A DNA stretch of 64,000 nucleotides from Colwellia psychrerythraea 34H (lineage in GTDB: Bacteria; Pseudomonadota; Gammaproteobacteria; Enterobacterales; Alteromonadaceae), in assembly GCF_000012325.1 (NCBI RefSeq), contig NC_003910.7, positions 1,984,001 through 2,048,000 on the forward strand, read 5' to 3'. The translations under genes and the position numbers were made by a program. Positions 17,701 to 25,912 of the stretch are shown piece by piece. Below the pieces are notes generated by a model, which worked only from the letters and a program-made list of their open reading frames with translations, had not been told where the DNA came from and did not search any database. How positions within the stretch are numbered: position 1 is the stretch's first letter; the number at the start of each line of letters is the position of its first letter.

Positions 17701-18712
17701 TAAATCCTCTATGGGCGCTATTAATGTGTATTCAGAGCTAGGATCAGGAACAAGGTTTTCACTTTATTTACCCATACCTAAACAAGATTATAAAGCAGAA
17801 AATAAAGTAGAAGATAAAGAAGAGCAATCTAGTGTTTTTGGCAATGAAACCATTCTTGTTGTCGACGATGAACCTCAACTTCGTGCTTTAGCTCAAACAA
17901 TTTTAGCCGCCAAAGGTTACCGAGTGTTAACCGCAACAAATGGTATAGAGGCGTTAGCTGTATTAGAAGAAAATTCAATAGACTTGATGTTTTCAGACAT
18001 TATTATGCCTAAAATGAACGGTTATATTTTGGTTGAAAAAGCGCAAAAACTGTATCCAGAATTGAAGATATTATTAGCGAGTGGCTTTCAAGGTAATCAA
18101 ATTGATAACAACATCATTTTGGATGAACCTATCATAGCTAAGCCTTACGAGAACAAATGTTTACTTCGTATCATCAGGGAGTGCCTAGATAAACAAGATG
18201 CCAAGACTATTCAAGGGAGTAATCAAAATAACAACCTAATCGTCCCCAAAAGCTCACCAATAAAAAGAATAATATGGACGAATGAAATGAGCATTGATGA
18301 TGGCGGCGAACTCGATGAAGACCATAAGTTTATGTTTTCTTTACTCAATCGTTGTCAAGAATTGTTAGAAGAGCAAGATGATCACCAATCTGCACAAGCA
18401 ATTATTACTGAGATAGTGCAATACACTCAAGACCATTTTGTTAACGAAGAATTATTGATGAATAACATCAACTATCCCTATGCTAAAAATCATTGTGATG
18501 TTCACCGCATGATTGCTAAACAATTAAGCAAAAAGGTTTTGGTCTGTTCAGACAAAGAAATTCTAAGGTGGCTAATTACCGATATGAGCACTTGGCTAGT
18601 TGAACATATCATGGAAATGGATAAACCTTTGCATAAGTATATTTTGAAACACAAAGAGCAAGTAGGCAGCGGTTTAAAAGGAAATACCGAGGGTTATATG
18701 TATGATGAATAG
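14702..18712 (+). CDS. Hybrid sensor kinase: 8-TM sensor, four PAS (one FixL-like), HisKA, HATPase, receiver, hemerythrin
   Basis: I chose the GTG at 14702 (1336 residues) because AAGGAG lies five bases upstream; a TTG at 14678 lacks one. About eight hydrophobic segments fill residues 5-285. Four PAS domains follow. The fourth (about 675-790) closely follows FixL: LLMPEKLAAQHDEY has a His near 724 at the position of the heme ligand, and GRGRELVG has the FixL-type Arg. HisKA has His about 810 (GGIAHDYNNML), and HATPase has DNGEGM and GSGLGL. The receiver (about 1048-1165) has Asp near 1099 (FSDIIMPKMNG). The C-terminal hemerythrin domain keeps all the ligand pattern: DEDHKF near 1208, HFVNEE, HCDVH and HIMEMD. 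This predicts a membrane kinase with two oxygen- or NO-responsive metal sites. It overlaps the next gene by 11 bases. Confidence 0.9.
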   Translation: MKQKLNLIMFASIFSLAVLGGISYLPLFEFFLSIDEGFIPMAPSTSALLLVTFLALFIWVNCTRQFYRYKKSIGLMLLIVSLFGLLEIVEYFTGVELNFESYIVPNYGDLNGVPIARMSPVTGLCFFLTSCVLFILLNHNKKSDVSHFIGLIKNSFTTILSLISLLFIVTYLYRSPIFYNTQDIIPMALSTSLGFLSVSGVLIVNDNKNYFMKTFTHLSPSTALIRFITPFTVFSVFITGLVQHFMFAVSSVNNSIFLSTTILILFAVICGFIAMLVTKKLMSFQDESNKNLHQYKSMVTLSSGMQALLDDKFVYLAVNQAYAEKLNLTIDQVIGKHPRDIYSKGYFESELKIYSERCLAGEIIKLEKWMRSSSGQAWFIDIEMSPYYQNDGNIYGVMVNARDITELKHYQDNLEKSKLVIENSRVIAFRWKPDCSVEHVSSNVDLLGVKASDLLSGKTKYTDMVHPQDLARVMQEVRSFTEKGVKQFIHEYRIVSPSGAMYWVEDRTTIERGEDNNVAFYQGIVIDITEKKQVELKLKQSNAIIQNVINSTPDLIFAKNTEHQYILANNAFAHSLKQSSQSLIGKTDQQFNYTDEQINNFKMQDEKVLHGSCVITPSRRPLDGNKVLETSKFPLRNENGDIGGVIGIGHDVTEHIANLAKISKQQKELSQTLDAIFDAVITIDESGLILSCNRATELMFGYAAEELVGNNVSLLMPEKLAAQHDEYINNYLLTGENKIIGRGRELVGKNKDQKAFPLHLTIAELPKNKDERKRFVGVCHDLSKTKQHEKLLNRTQKMEALGQLTGGIAHDYNNMLGVIIGYSDILKTQLKDQPGLLNFVEQIHQAGDRGAQLTRKLLSFSRQTPDASQESDINRLIKNNKDVLRKTLLSVDLRLNLDDAIHKINIDRNSFEDALLNMAINAMHAMPHGGVLNLSTCEVELSKEQAANFNIEQGKYVQLSIEDNGEGMSKAIQDKIFEPFFSTKGDQGSGLGLAQVYGFIKSSMGAINVYSELGSGTRFSLYLPIPKQDYKAENKVEDKEEQSSVFGNETILVVDDEPQLRALAQTILAAKGYRVLTATNGIEALAVLEENSIDLMFSDIIMPKMNGYILVEKAQKLYPELKILLASGFQGNQIDNNIILDEPIIAKPYENKCLLRIIRECLDKQDAKTIQGSNQNNNLIVPKSSPIKRIIWTNEMSIDDGGELDEDHKFMFSLLNRCQELLEEQDDHQSAQAIITEIVQYTQDHFVNEELLMNNINYPYAKNHCDVHRMIAKQLSKKVLVCSDKEILRWLITDMSTWLVEHIMEMDKPLHKYILKHKEQVGSGLKGNTEGYMYDE

Positions 18713-19895
18713 AGTTTTTATAGTCGATGATGATACCTTAACGTGCAATTTACTTAAAACTATCGTTGAGCCTATTTTTGGAAATGTTGAAGCATTTCAG
18801 CATCCACGCGCATTTTTAACGTTAAGCTTGAACAAGCAAGATATTATTATATTAGACTTAATGATGCCTGATATGGATGGCATTGAAGTGATTCGTCACT
18901 TAGCAGAGCATAAATCACCGGCAAGTTTGATTTTAATCAGTGGTTACGATAGTGGTGTATTGCACTCGGCTGAAACATTAGCGCTAAGTTGTGGCCTGAA
19001 TGTTATTAACACTTTTACCAAACCAATTAATACCGAGGTATTGACGTGCTTTTTGACCTCTCTGTCGAATAGGCAGGCACAAAGAGAACTTGTTAGCTTC
19101 AATAATGATAAAGCAAATCAAGGTAAGTTTGACTTCATTCCAACGGAACAAGACTTACGTGAAGCGATTGATAAAAAACAGCTAATATTATATTACCAGC
19201 CACAAATTAATATGAAAACCGAATGTCTCCATGGCGCAGAAGTACTTGTGCGTTGGTTACACCCTGAGTTTGGATTGATTTACCCTGATAAATTCATTGC
19301 ACTCGCAGAGCAAACAGGCTTAATTGAACAGCTTTCTGAAGAAGTAATCCATTTAGCGATCAAACAAAGTGTCCATTGGCAAAAACTAAATAGAGCGACT
19401 CGATTATCTATTAATATATCTGCACAAAACATCACCAGCTTGAAACTGCCTGAGCAGCTAAGAATGCTGGTTAAAAAGTATGAAATTGACCCTTCTATGA
19501 TCGTTTTAGAATTAACAGAGAGTGCATTAATGGATAGTGAAGTGACTTCATTAGATATTTTTACTCGTTTTAGATTAAAGGGCTTTCAACTATCCATTGA
19601 TGATTTTGGTACGGGATACTCATCATTATCGCAGTTACACAAAATACCTTTTACCGAATTAAAAATTGACCAATCGTTCGTTACTAATATGAAGCAAGAA
19701 AAGGAAAGCATGGCAATTGTCGAAACCTGCATTATGTTAGCGCATAAGCTTAATATGGAAGCGGTTGCTGAAGGTATTGAAGATAAAGAAACATGGGATT
19801 TATTATCGGCCGAAGGGTGTGACATAGCTCAAGGGTACTATATCGCCAGACCTATGCCTGCGGATCAATTTGATAAATGGCAGTTTAACGAATAA
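18702..19895 (+). CDS. Response regulator with EAL phosphodiesterase output
   Basis: The 397-residue protein has a receiver domain (residues 1-125: FIVDDDTLTC, IILDLMMPDMDG, FTKPINTE) and an EAL domain (about 150-395). The EAL motif itself reads EVL (GAEVLVRW), a conservative change. The other catalytic signatures are present: LELTESALM, DDFGTGYSSL, LKIDQSFV and VAEGIED. It should therefore hydrolyse c-di-GMP when activated. It resembles PvrR/RocR-type regulators in layout. The start overlaps the hybrid kinase gene by 11 bases, so it is a probable phosphorelay output of that kinase. ATG codons at 18702 and 18705 are both possible. Confidence 0.9.
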   Translation: MMNRVFIVDDDTLTCNLLKTIVEPIFGNVEAFQHPRAFLTLSLNKQDIIILDLMMPDMDGIEVIRHLAEHKSPASLILISGYDSGVLHSAETLALSCGLNVINTFTKPINTEVLTCFLTSLSNRQAQRELVSFNNDKANQGKFDFIPTEQDLREAIDKKQLILYYQPQINMKTECLHGAEVLVRWLHPEFGLIYPDKFIALAEQTGLIEQLSEEVIHLAIKQSVHWQKLNRATRLSINISAQNITSLKLPEQLRMLVKKYEIDPSMIVLELTESALMDSEVTSLDIFTRFRLKGFQLSIDDFGTGYSSLSQLHKIPFTELKIDQSFVTNMKQEKESMAIVETCIMLAHKLNMEAVAEGIEDKETWDLLSAEGCDIAQGYYIARPMPADQFDKWQFNE

Positions 19896-19906
19896 TTAGT
19901 TTGATA

Positions 19907-19944
19907 TGCCCACTACGTTAATTCTTCGATTTTTGTAGTGAGCA
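19907..19944. terminator. Stem-loop between convergent genes
   Basis: TGC-C-CACTAC pairs with GTAGTG-A-GCA (nine pairs with one mismatch), with a T-rich loop, between the EAL regulator and the cytochrome gene. It plausibly ends transcription from the plus-strand operon, but no T-run follows the stem. Confidence 0.4.
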
Positions 19945-19967
19945 TCGTCAATATTTACCTGCCATGT

Positions 19968-20687
19968 CTAGTGATCAGTTGGCTCATCTTTAGGGAGATA
20001 CTTATAACCATTGAACATCGCAGAAACAATAGCGCTTCGTTCTCGTCTTTCAGCAACAATGACTCCGATAATATGCAATGGAATGAGAAATAAAAGACAG
20101 TAAAAAGAATACACATGCGCGGTAATAAAGGGTTTTCGAAAATCTCTCATTGCTTGATAAGAGGCTTCATCGATATTTTCTTTTGAATAAGGTTTTATCA
20201 CCGCTAAATTGTCTTTATCAATAGCTATGCTCTGGATGAAATAGTTACCAAAGGGGGGATAATAAATATCAGTACCGGCGATGACAAGGCCTGAAATCAT
20301 TTGAACACTCATGAATGATAACAGCGCTAATACCATCAGTTTACCTGCTGGGTTATGCCCCTTGTACGTTAATCTTTTTTGTTGGGTAAACTCAATTAAC
20401 TCCTCAGTAAAACCTTTGTTAAAAGGTAACATCTTGCCCCATTTTTCATATGTTTTACCTATAAAAGCAATGATTAAACGGAAAATTAAATTTGTAGCAA
20501 AAACATAACCAACAATCACGTGTATTGTTTTTAATAATATTTTTCCGTCAGTGCTTACACCAAAAAGTTTGCCATTTAATATGACAACACCGATAACAAT
20601 CAGCAATAAAATGGCAATAACATTTATCCAATGAAAAAGTCTAATTTTACCACTCCATACGAAAACCTGTTCTCTTTTGATATTCAT
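19968..20687 (-). CDS. b-type cytochrome (cytochrome b561 / hydrogenase cytochrome b-like)
   Basis: The 239-residue inner-membrane protein begins after GAGAGG with VFVWSGKIRLFHWINVIAIL, where the HW histidine is typical of di-heme b561-type subunits. It has four or more hydrophobic segments and further candidate heme histidines in KTIHVIVGYVFA, KGHNPAGKL, TAHVYSFYC and LHIIGVI. It should move electrons between quinone and a partner. The neighbours upstream in the same direction are a DUF3240 protein and a metal RND pump, with only 28 bases between. It may thus support redox handling of a metal, but the partner is not evident. Confidence 0.85.
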   Translation of the reverse strand: MNIKREQVFVWSGKIRLFHWINVIAILLLIVIGVVILNGKLFGVSTDGKILLKTIHVIVGYVFATNLIFRLIIAFIGKTYEKWGKMLPFNKGFTEELIEFTQQKRLTYKGHNPAGKLMVLALLSFMSVQMISGLVIAGTDIYYPPFGNYFIQSIAIDKDNLAVIKPYSKENIDEASYQAMRDFRKPFITAHVYSFYCLLFLIPLHIIGVIVAERRERSAIVSAMFNGYKYLPKDEPTDH

Positions 20688-20715
20688 ATCGACCTCTCTT
20701 TTATTTTATACAGGA

Positions 20716-21018
20716 TTAAAAGTGTGCACTTTCTATAACGGGTGTAAGCCAATACTTTAACTTGGCTGGTTGGCAAATAGGATTGAGACTTGCCTTAAGT
20801 TGTTTAATATCTGTTAAAGGTATCAGCACCTCTATTTGATAAAAAGCTCTATACCCTTCGACTTGTTCAGCGATATCAAATTGACTATGTTCTTTGCTGT
20901 AGCCACTTATTGTTTTTAAATTAAATCCGGTAATGCTTGAAAAGGTGATTAATTTATCAACGACATCATCTTTTAAATCCGTTGGTACATTTAAGGTAAA
21001 TATTACTTGTTCAGGCAT
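20716..21018 (-). CDS. DUF3240 family protein
   Basis: This 100-residue protein (MPEQVIFTLNVPTDLKDDVV...) matches the size and pattern of DUF3240, a small ferredoxin-fold-like, CutA/PII-sized family usually found next to CusA/CzcA pumps. It overlaps the pump gene by eight bases and is preceded by a GGAG ribosome site, which supports co-translation. Its biochemical role is not known. A metal-sensing or pump-modulating role is inferred from context. No signal peptide is visible, so it should be cytoplasmic. Confidence 0.8.
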   Translation of the reverse strand: MPEQVIFTLNVPTDLKDDVVDKLITFSSITGFNLKTISGYSKEHSQFDIAEQVEGYRAFYQIEVLIPLTDIKQLKASLNPICQPAKLKYWLTPVIESAHF

Positions 21019-24000
21019 TTCGTTTCTCCAGCCAGCAGTAAAATAGTGGTAATAGATATAGGGTGGTGACGGTTGATGTTATTAAGCCGCCGATAACAAC
21101 AATCGCTAATGGTTTTTGAATTTCTGCGCCAGGACCCGTTGCAAAAACTAAGGGTAATAAACCAAACATTGCTGTGGTTGCGGTCATTAAAACAGGTCTA
21201 AGTCGGCGCTTTGCTCCGTCAATAATCCGGTTATGCAAACTCTCGGCAAACTGTTTGGTTTGTTCAAAATAACTTATCATCACAATACCGTTTAGTACCG
21301 CAATACCGAGCAATGCAATAAAACCAACGGAAGCAGGTACGGATAAATATTCGTTACTCACATATAACGCAATAACGCCTCCCATTAAGGCAAAAGGGAT
21401 ATTGGCAATAATCAGGCTCGATTTAGAAAGAGAATTAAAGGTGGTGAACAATATTATAAAGATCAAAATAAGCGCGATAGGAATTAATAATAATAAATTT
21501 TTTGTCGCGCGTTGCTGACTTTCAAACTCACCGCCAAAGGTTAAAGTATAGCCACTAGGCAGTGTTATTTCATTCTGGATTTTCATGTTTAACTCATCAA
21601 CAAAGCTAACAACGTCTCTGTTAACAACATTTGCACTTACCGAGGAAAATCGGTTGCCTTTTTCTCTTTCAATTAATAGTGGACCATTTTTCATGCTGAT
21701 ATTGGCAACTTGTTCAAGGGGGAGTAAAACGTTACTAGGCATTAAAATTAGCTTTTGTTTTAGTGCATGAATGGACGATATTTCATCAGCAGTAGATGAT
21801 GTTTCTTTTGCGCGATTAAATACGATAGGAATCGCATGATTTCCATCAAGTAAGGATGAAATTTGCAATCCTTCTAATTGATATTTCAAGTAATGACTTA
21901 AGGCTTGGGTGGATAAACCGAACTGACTTGCTACTTCAGGAATAAGTTTAATATTTACGTATTTCCCCCCTTCAATTAAGGCCATTTGCACATCTGAAGC
22001 GCCTTGGATTTTATTTGCCAACCCTGATATTTCTTCAGCAAGGGAGGTCAGTATGGCAATGTCATTGCCAAAGACTTTGATAGAAATATCTCCAGTACCA
22101 CCGGTTAGCATTTCTGATACGCGCATTTGAATTGGCTGAGTGAAACCTATATTCATGCCGGGATAATTGGTCAGTGTATTGCGAATATCCTCAATAAGCT
22201 CGGATTTAGTGTTAAACCGCCATGTTGACTTTGGTGCTAACTCCATAAATACATCGGTCTCGTTTAACCCCATTGGATCTAGGCCTAGCTCGTCTGAACC
22301 TGTGCGAGCGACAATCTGTATTATTTCAGGCGTACTTTTTAAAAGCGTTTTCTCAATTTGTTCATCTATATCAACAGATGAAGACAAAGAGATACTAGGA
22401 GATTTTTCGAGTTGAACTATGATGTCGCCCTCATCAAGTACCGGCATAAAGCTTTTACCTAAGCCTTGAAAAAGAATAATGCTAATGATGAAAGTACTTA
22501 CCGATAACACAAGGATGGCTGCTGGCTTGTTGATGGTTTTACGAAGTGTTTTTGAATAAAAATGCTGCAGTAAAGTGACTATTTTGGGTTGTTTAACCGG
22601 CTCATTTTTTAATAATAAAGACGCCAGTATTGGAATAATAGTTAAGGATAGAAGTAGGGCGCTTAACATGGCAAATACAATCGTCAAGGCGACAGGGGTG
22701 AATAATTTTCCCTCTAAGCCAGAAAGCATCAGTAAAGGTGAAAAGACTATAATGATAATAATGGTGCCAGAAAATACCGGGGTTGCGACTTCTTTGCATG
22801 CACGATATATGACATGTAATCGAGGTAAATGTTGATTACTTGAGAGTCGATTTACAATGTTTTCAACGATCACTACAGAAGAGTCGACTAACATGCCTAT
22901 AGCGATTACTAGCCCGCCTAAACTCATCAAATTAGCGGATAAATCAAATTCTTTCATCAGTATAAAGGTCATTAATGCTGACATTGGTAAAGAAAGTGCA
23001 ACGACTAATGATGAGCGAATATCACCTAAAAAAATGGCAAGCAATACGATGACCAATATAACGGCTTGGCTTAATGCATTGGTAATGGTATTAATTGCGG
23101 TATTGATAAGATTAGATCTGTCATAGAAAACGTTGATCTTTGTTCCTGTAGGTAAAGATGCCTCAATCGTTTGCAGCTTACTTTTTACATTCTCAACTAC
23201 CTTAGCGGTATTACTGTTTTTTAACGCAATAATTAAACCTTGGACTGCTTCTTCACCATTCTTAGAAACGCCACCATAACGCGTTAAACTACCTATCGAT
23301 ACCGTCGCTATATTGTGTAATTTAATGACCTTATTATTAGTTGTTTTTATCACTGCATTTTTTAATGAATCAATGTTTTCAAATTTACCTTCGGTTCTAA
23401 GTATTAAGGTATCATTACCTTTTACCAGACGACCAACGCCGCCATTTTGGTTTGTGGCTGTTATAGCCGTTTCTAACTCGTTAAAAGAAATGTTGTATTG
23501 TTGCATTAGCAATATGTCAGGTGTTATTTCATAAGCTTTAACATAGCCGCCTAAACTATTTACATCTGCGACACCTGAAACCGTTCGTAATAATGGGCGA
23601 ATATGCCAATCTAATAGTTCTCTTCTTTGTGTAAGTGACAAAGTAGGGTTCTCTACAGTAAACATAAACACTTCACTTAATGGTGTGCTCATTGGCGCCA
23701 TACCGCCACTTATGTTTGAAGGTAGGGAAGGGAGAATATTTACCAAACGCTCATTTACCTGTTGTCTTGCCCAATAAATGTCAGTTCCCTCTTCAAAATC
23801 AATCGTGATGTCCGTGATTGCATATTTTGTTGTTGAACGAAGCATTTCTTGTGATGGTATACCGAGTAATTCTGTTTCAATCACTCGTGTTACTTGAGAT
23901 TCAATTTCTAAGGCATTCATTCCTGGTAACTTAAGCACAATTTTAACTTGTGTAGGTGATATCTCTGGAAAGGCATCTATAGGTATACTTAACCAAGACT

Positions 24001-24085
24001 TAGCACCAACCAATAGAGTAATTACCACAAAGATACAGACAAACAAGCGTTGAGTGAGAGAAAATTTAATAAGGAAGTTCAGCAT
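21011..24085 (-). CDS. Heavy-metal efflux RND transporter permease (CzcA/CusA family)
   Basis: The 1024-residue protein has the 12-TM RND layout with two large periplasmic loops. It starts LNFLIKFSLTQRLFVCIFVV and includes the family segment SIPIDAFPEISPTQVKIVLK. The TM4 region is SLGGLVIAIGMLVDSSVVIVEN, with the proton-relay Asp and Glu. The C-terminal half carries GFIALLGIAVLNGIVMISYF and RRLRPVLMTATTAMFGLLP. It would export cations or metal complexes from the periplasm or cytoplasm by proton antiport. The exact metal is not clear. Its start codon follows the adaptor stop directly. No outer-membrane factor gene is adjacent. Confidence 0.9.
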   Translation of the reverse strand: MLNFLIKFSLTQRLFVCIFVVITLLVGAKSWLSIPIDAFPEISPTQVKIVLKLPGMNALEIESQVTRVIETELLGIPSQEMLRSTTKYAITDITIDFEEGTDIYWARQQVNERLVNILPSLPSNISGGMAPMSTPLSEVFMFTVENPTLSLTQRRELLDWHIRPLLRTVSGVADVNSLGGYVKAYEITPDILLMQQYNISFNELETAITATNQNGGVGRLVKGNDTLILRTEGKFENIDSLKNAVIKTTNNKVIKLHNIATVSIGSLTRYGGVSKNGEEAVQGLIIALKNSNTAKVVENVKSKLQTIEASLPTGTKINVFYDRSNLINTAINTITNALSQAVILVIVLLAIFLGDIRSSLVVALSLPMSALMTFILMKEFDLSANLMSLGGLVIAIGMLVDSSVVIVENIVNRLSSNQHLPRLHVIYRACKEVATPVFSGTIIIIIVFSPLLMLSGLEGKLFTPVALTIVFAMLSALLLSLTIIPILASLLLKNEPVKQPKIVTLLQHFYSKTLRKTINKPAAILVLSVSTFIISIILFQGLGKSFMPVLDEGDIIVQLEKSPSISLSSSVDIDEQIEKTLLKSTPEIIQIVARTGSDELGLDPMGLNETDVFMELAPKSTWRFNTKSELIEDIRNTLTNYPGMNIGFTQPIQMRVSEMLTGGTGDISIKVFGNDIAILTSLAEEISGLANKIQGASDVQMALIEGGKYVNIKLIPEVASQFGLSTQALSHYLKYQLEGLQISSLLDGNHAIPIVFNRAKETSSTADEISSIHALKQKLILMPSNVLLPLEQVANISMKNGPLLIEREKGNRFSSVSANVVNRDVVSFVDELNMKIQNEITLPSGYTLTFGGEFESQQRATKNLLLLIPIALILIFIILFTTFNSLSKSSLIIANIPFALMGGVIALYVSNEYLSVPASVGFIALLGIAVLNGIVMISYFEQTKQFAESLHNRIIDGAKRRLRPVLMTATTAMFGLLPLVFATGPGAEIQKPLAIVVIGGLITSTVTTLYLLPLFYCWLEKRNA

Positions 24086-25162
24086 TTATTCAGCCCCTAA
24101 CTCAAGTAATTTTCCCTGAAGGATACTTACGGAACTAACAAGTGCTTTCTTATTACTGATATCCTCTTTAGCGGTAACGTAATACTCGTTATTGTTTGAT
24201 CCAACAATAACGATAGAAGTAAGTGAGATTTTATCTTTAGATTTTATGGCAATATAGTCTTTGTCATTGAGCTCAAAAAGTGATTTTTTAGGGACTTTAT
24301 AACCAACAAAATTGAGTATGGGGGTCAGCTTTACCGATTGACCCAATGTTAATTTACACTGTTCAGACTTCGGGGAAGCCCATACTGTTTGGTGATACTT
24401 ATCGACAATACTTTCAAAGCTGTTAATTTCAAGCTCACAAGTCGATGACATAATAAAATGGGATAAGTTGGCAGAGTAGGACAAAGGTGTGGTGATCTTT
24501 ACTTTTACCGAATTAGTACTTATAACATCAAAAGCGAGATCTCCTGCTGACTTTATATTCTGAAAGCTAGGTATTTTCACTATGCCATTTTTAGGGCTAA
24601 TAAGGGTGATTTTTTCATTTTTATCAATATGTAAAAAAGACATTTGATGTTGGAAATGTTCAAAATTTAATTTAGCTTTGAAATAGCTTTTGGTAATTTC
24701 AATCCATTGGGTGCTTTTTATGGTTTTATTCTCAAAATAAGCTTTATTGGTTTGAAAATGATTTTCTGACGCTTCCAGTATTATTTTAGCTGACTCAAAC
24801 TCGTCGAGAAAGTGATGGACATCATATCCTTCTACAGTAGCAATGGTTGCACCGAGTTCTACATAACTGCCATTTTTTATATGGTAAGTAACTTTTTGAA
24901 CATCAAACGGTAGTACAACAGAATAGTTCTCCCCAGGTTTGTAGGTTACTTCTCCAATTAAATTTTGACCGACTTTCAATGTTTCTTTTTCTATTGTTGA
25001 AAATTTAATTTCAAAATCACCCAGTACAGATAGCTCAATAATTTCCTTTTTCTCAAAAGCGAATACTGATGGTATTTGACATAGTGCAATAAAAAACAAA
25101 GTTAATAATACAAAGTTGTTAGTAAAAACATTTGGTGTTTTTTTTAACTGTAAAAACGGCAT
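24086..25162 (-). CDS. RND efflux periplasmic adaptor subunit, divergent
   Basis: The 358-residue protein has an N-terminal hydrophobic signal segment (NFVLLTLFFIALCQIPSVFA). A barrel-sandwich/lipoyl-type pattern follows (GQNLIGEVTYKPGENYSVVL, GSYVELGATIATVEGYDVHH), then a helical hairpin and a membrane-proximal region. It is directly followed by the RND permease gene with no spacer, which makes the adaptor assignment firm despite low motif conservation. It would bridge the pump to an outer-membrane channel encoded elsewhere. No strong ribosome site is visible before its ATG. Confidence 0.8.
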   Translation of the reverse strand: MPFLQLKKTPNVFTNNFVLLTLFFIALCQIPSVFAFEKKEIIELSVLGDFEIKFSTIEKETLKVGQNLIGEVTYKPGENYSVVLPFDVQKVTYHIKNGSYVELGATIATVEGYDVHHFLDEFESAKIILEASENHFQTNKAYFENKTIKSTQWIEITKSYFKAKLNFEHFQHQMSFLHIDKNEKITLISPKNGIVKIPSFQNIKSAGDLAFDVISTNSVKVKITTPLSYSANLSHFIMSSTCELEINSFESIVDKYHQTVWASPKSEQCKLTLGQSVKLTPILNFVGYKVPKKSLFELNDKDYIAIKSKDKISLTSIVIVGSNNNEYYVTAKEDISNKKALVSSVSILQGKLLELGAE

Positions 25163-25322
25163 ATAATAAGTTCAGTGGTAATTAAATTTTGTAGAGTAAT
25201 TATTACTAAATTGAAATGCCAGGTCATTGGGCATAGGTCGTAATCTAATGAATTTATACTTATTCTTACGTATGGTACATATGTCCATTGATTTCTCAAT
25301 GGTCTGATTTAAAAGAGGTTTT

Positions 25323-25814
25323 ATGAAGGACAAAGTTATACTGTTGGTTTTGATAATAATAATGTTATTAAATTTTTCTGATGTGATCACCGATATATCG
25401 TTAGGCGTACCCAATTGGCATATTGTCTCTGAAAGCCTCATTGTTCTTGTTTCAGGTTTTGGTGCACTGTTTTTAATAAGGGATATGCGTGCTCGAACAT
25501 TAAATACTATTCGATTAAAACAAGAGTTAGTATTTTCAGATAATAAATTGAGAGATATCTCTGAAGAGATGAGAAGCGCTCGTCATGAATATAGCAATGT
25601 TATTCATACACAGTTTGAACAATGGGTCTTAACGCCTAGTGAGCAAGACGTTGCCATGTTATTACTGAAGGGACTCAGTTTTAAAGAAATAAGTGGCGTT
25701 AGGAATACCAAAGAAAAGACGGTTAGACAACAAGCCTCTGTTATCTATAGTAAAGCAAATGTAGAAGGGCGACATGAGTTTGCTGCATGGTTTTTAGAAG
25801 ACTTTATGGGCTAG
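25323..25814 (+). CDS. Membrane-anchored LuxR-family HTH regulator
   Basis: The 163-residue protein has two hydrophobic segments near the N-terminus (KVILLVLIIIMLLNFSDVIT and SESLIVLVSGFGALFLI). A coiled-coil-like linker follows (residues 60-95), then a LuxR-type HTH at about 100-160 (LTPSEQDVAMLLLKGLSFKE, TKEKTVRQQASVIYSKANVE). There is no receiver domain. AGAGG lies just before the ATG. It is divergent from the RND adaptor-pump-DUF3240-cytochrome operon with a 160-base gap, so it is a good candidate regulator of that operon. The signal it senses is unknown. Confidence 0.82.
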   Translation: MKDKVILLVLIIIMLLNFSDVITDISLGVPNWHIVSESLIVLVSGFGALFLIRDMRARTLNTIRLKQELVFSDNKLRDISEEMRSARHEYSNVIHTQFEQWVLTPSEQDVAMLLLKGLSFKEISGVRNTKEKTVRQQASVIYSKANVEGRHEFAAWFLEDFMG

Positions 25815-25912
25815 ATTAATGGCTTTTATTATTGGTTGGCTACGCGGAATAGCACATAATTTGAAGTATTGTTCGTTTTGTTAGAGACGTTGAATGAGAC
25901 CCTATAGGCTAC

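Noticed and set aside
25172..25441. Minus-strand frame of 89 codons upstream of the RND adaptor
   Set aside because: It overlaps the start of the LuxR-type gene on the other strand and the promoter region, and has no family features.
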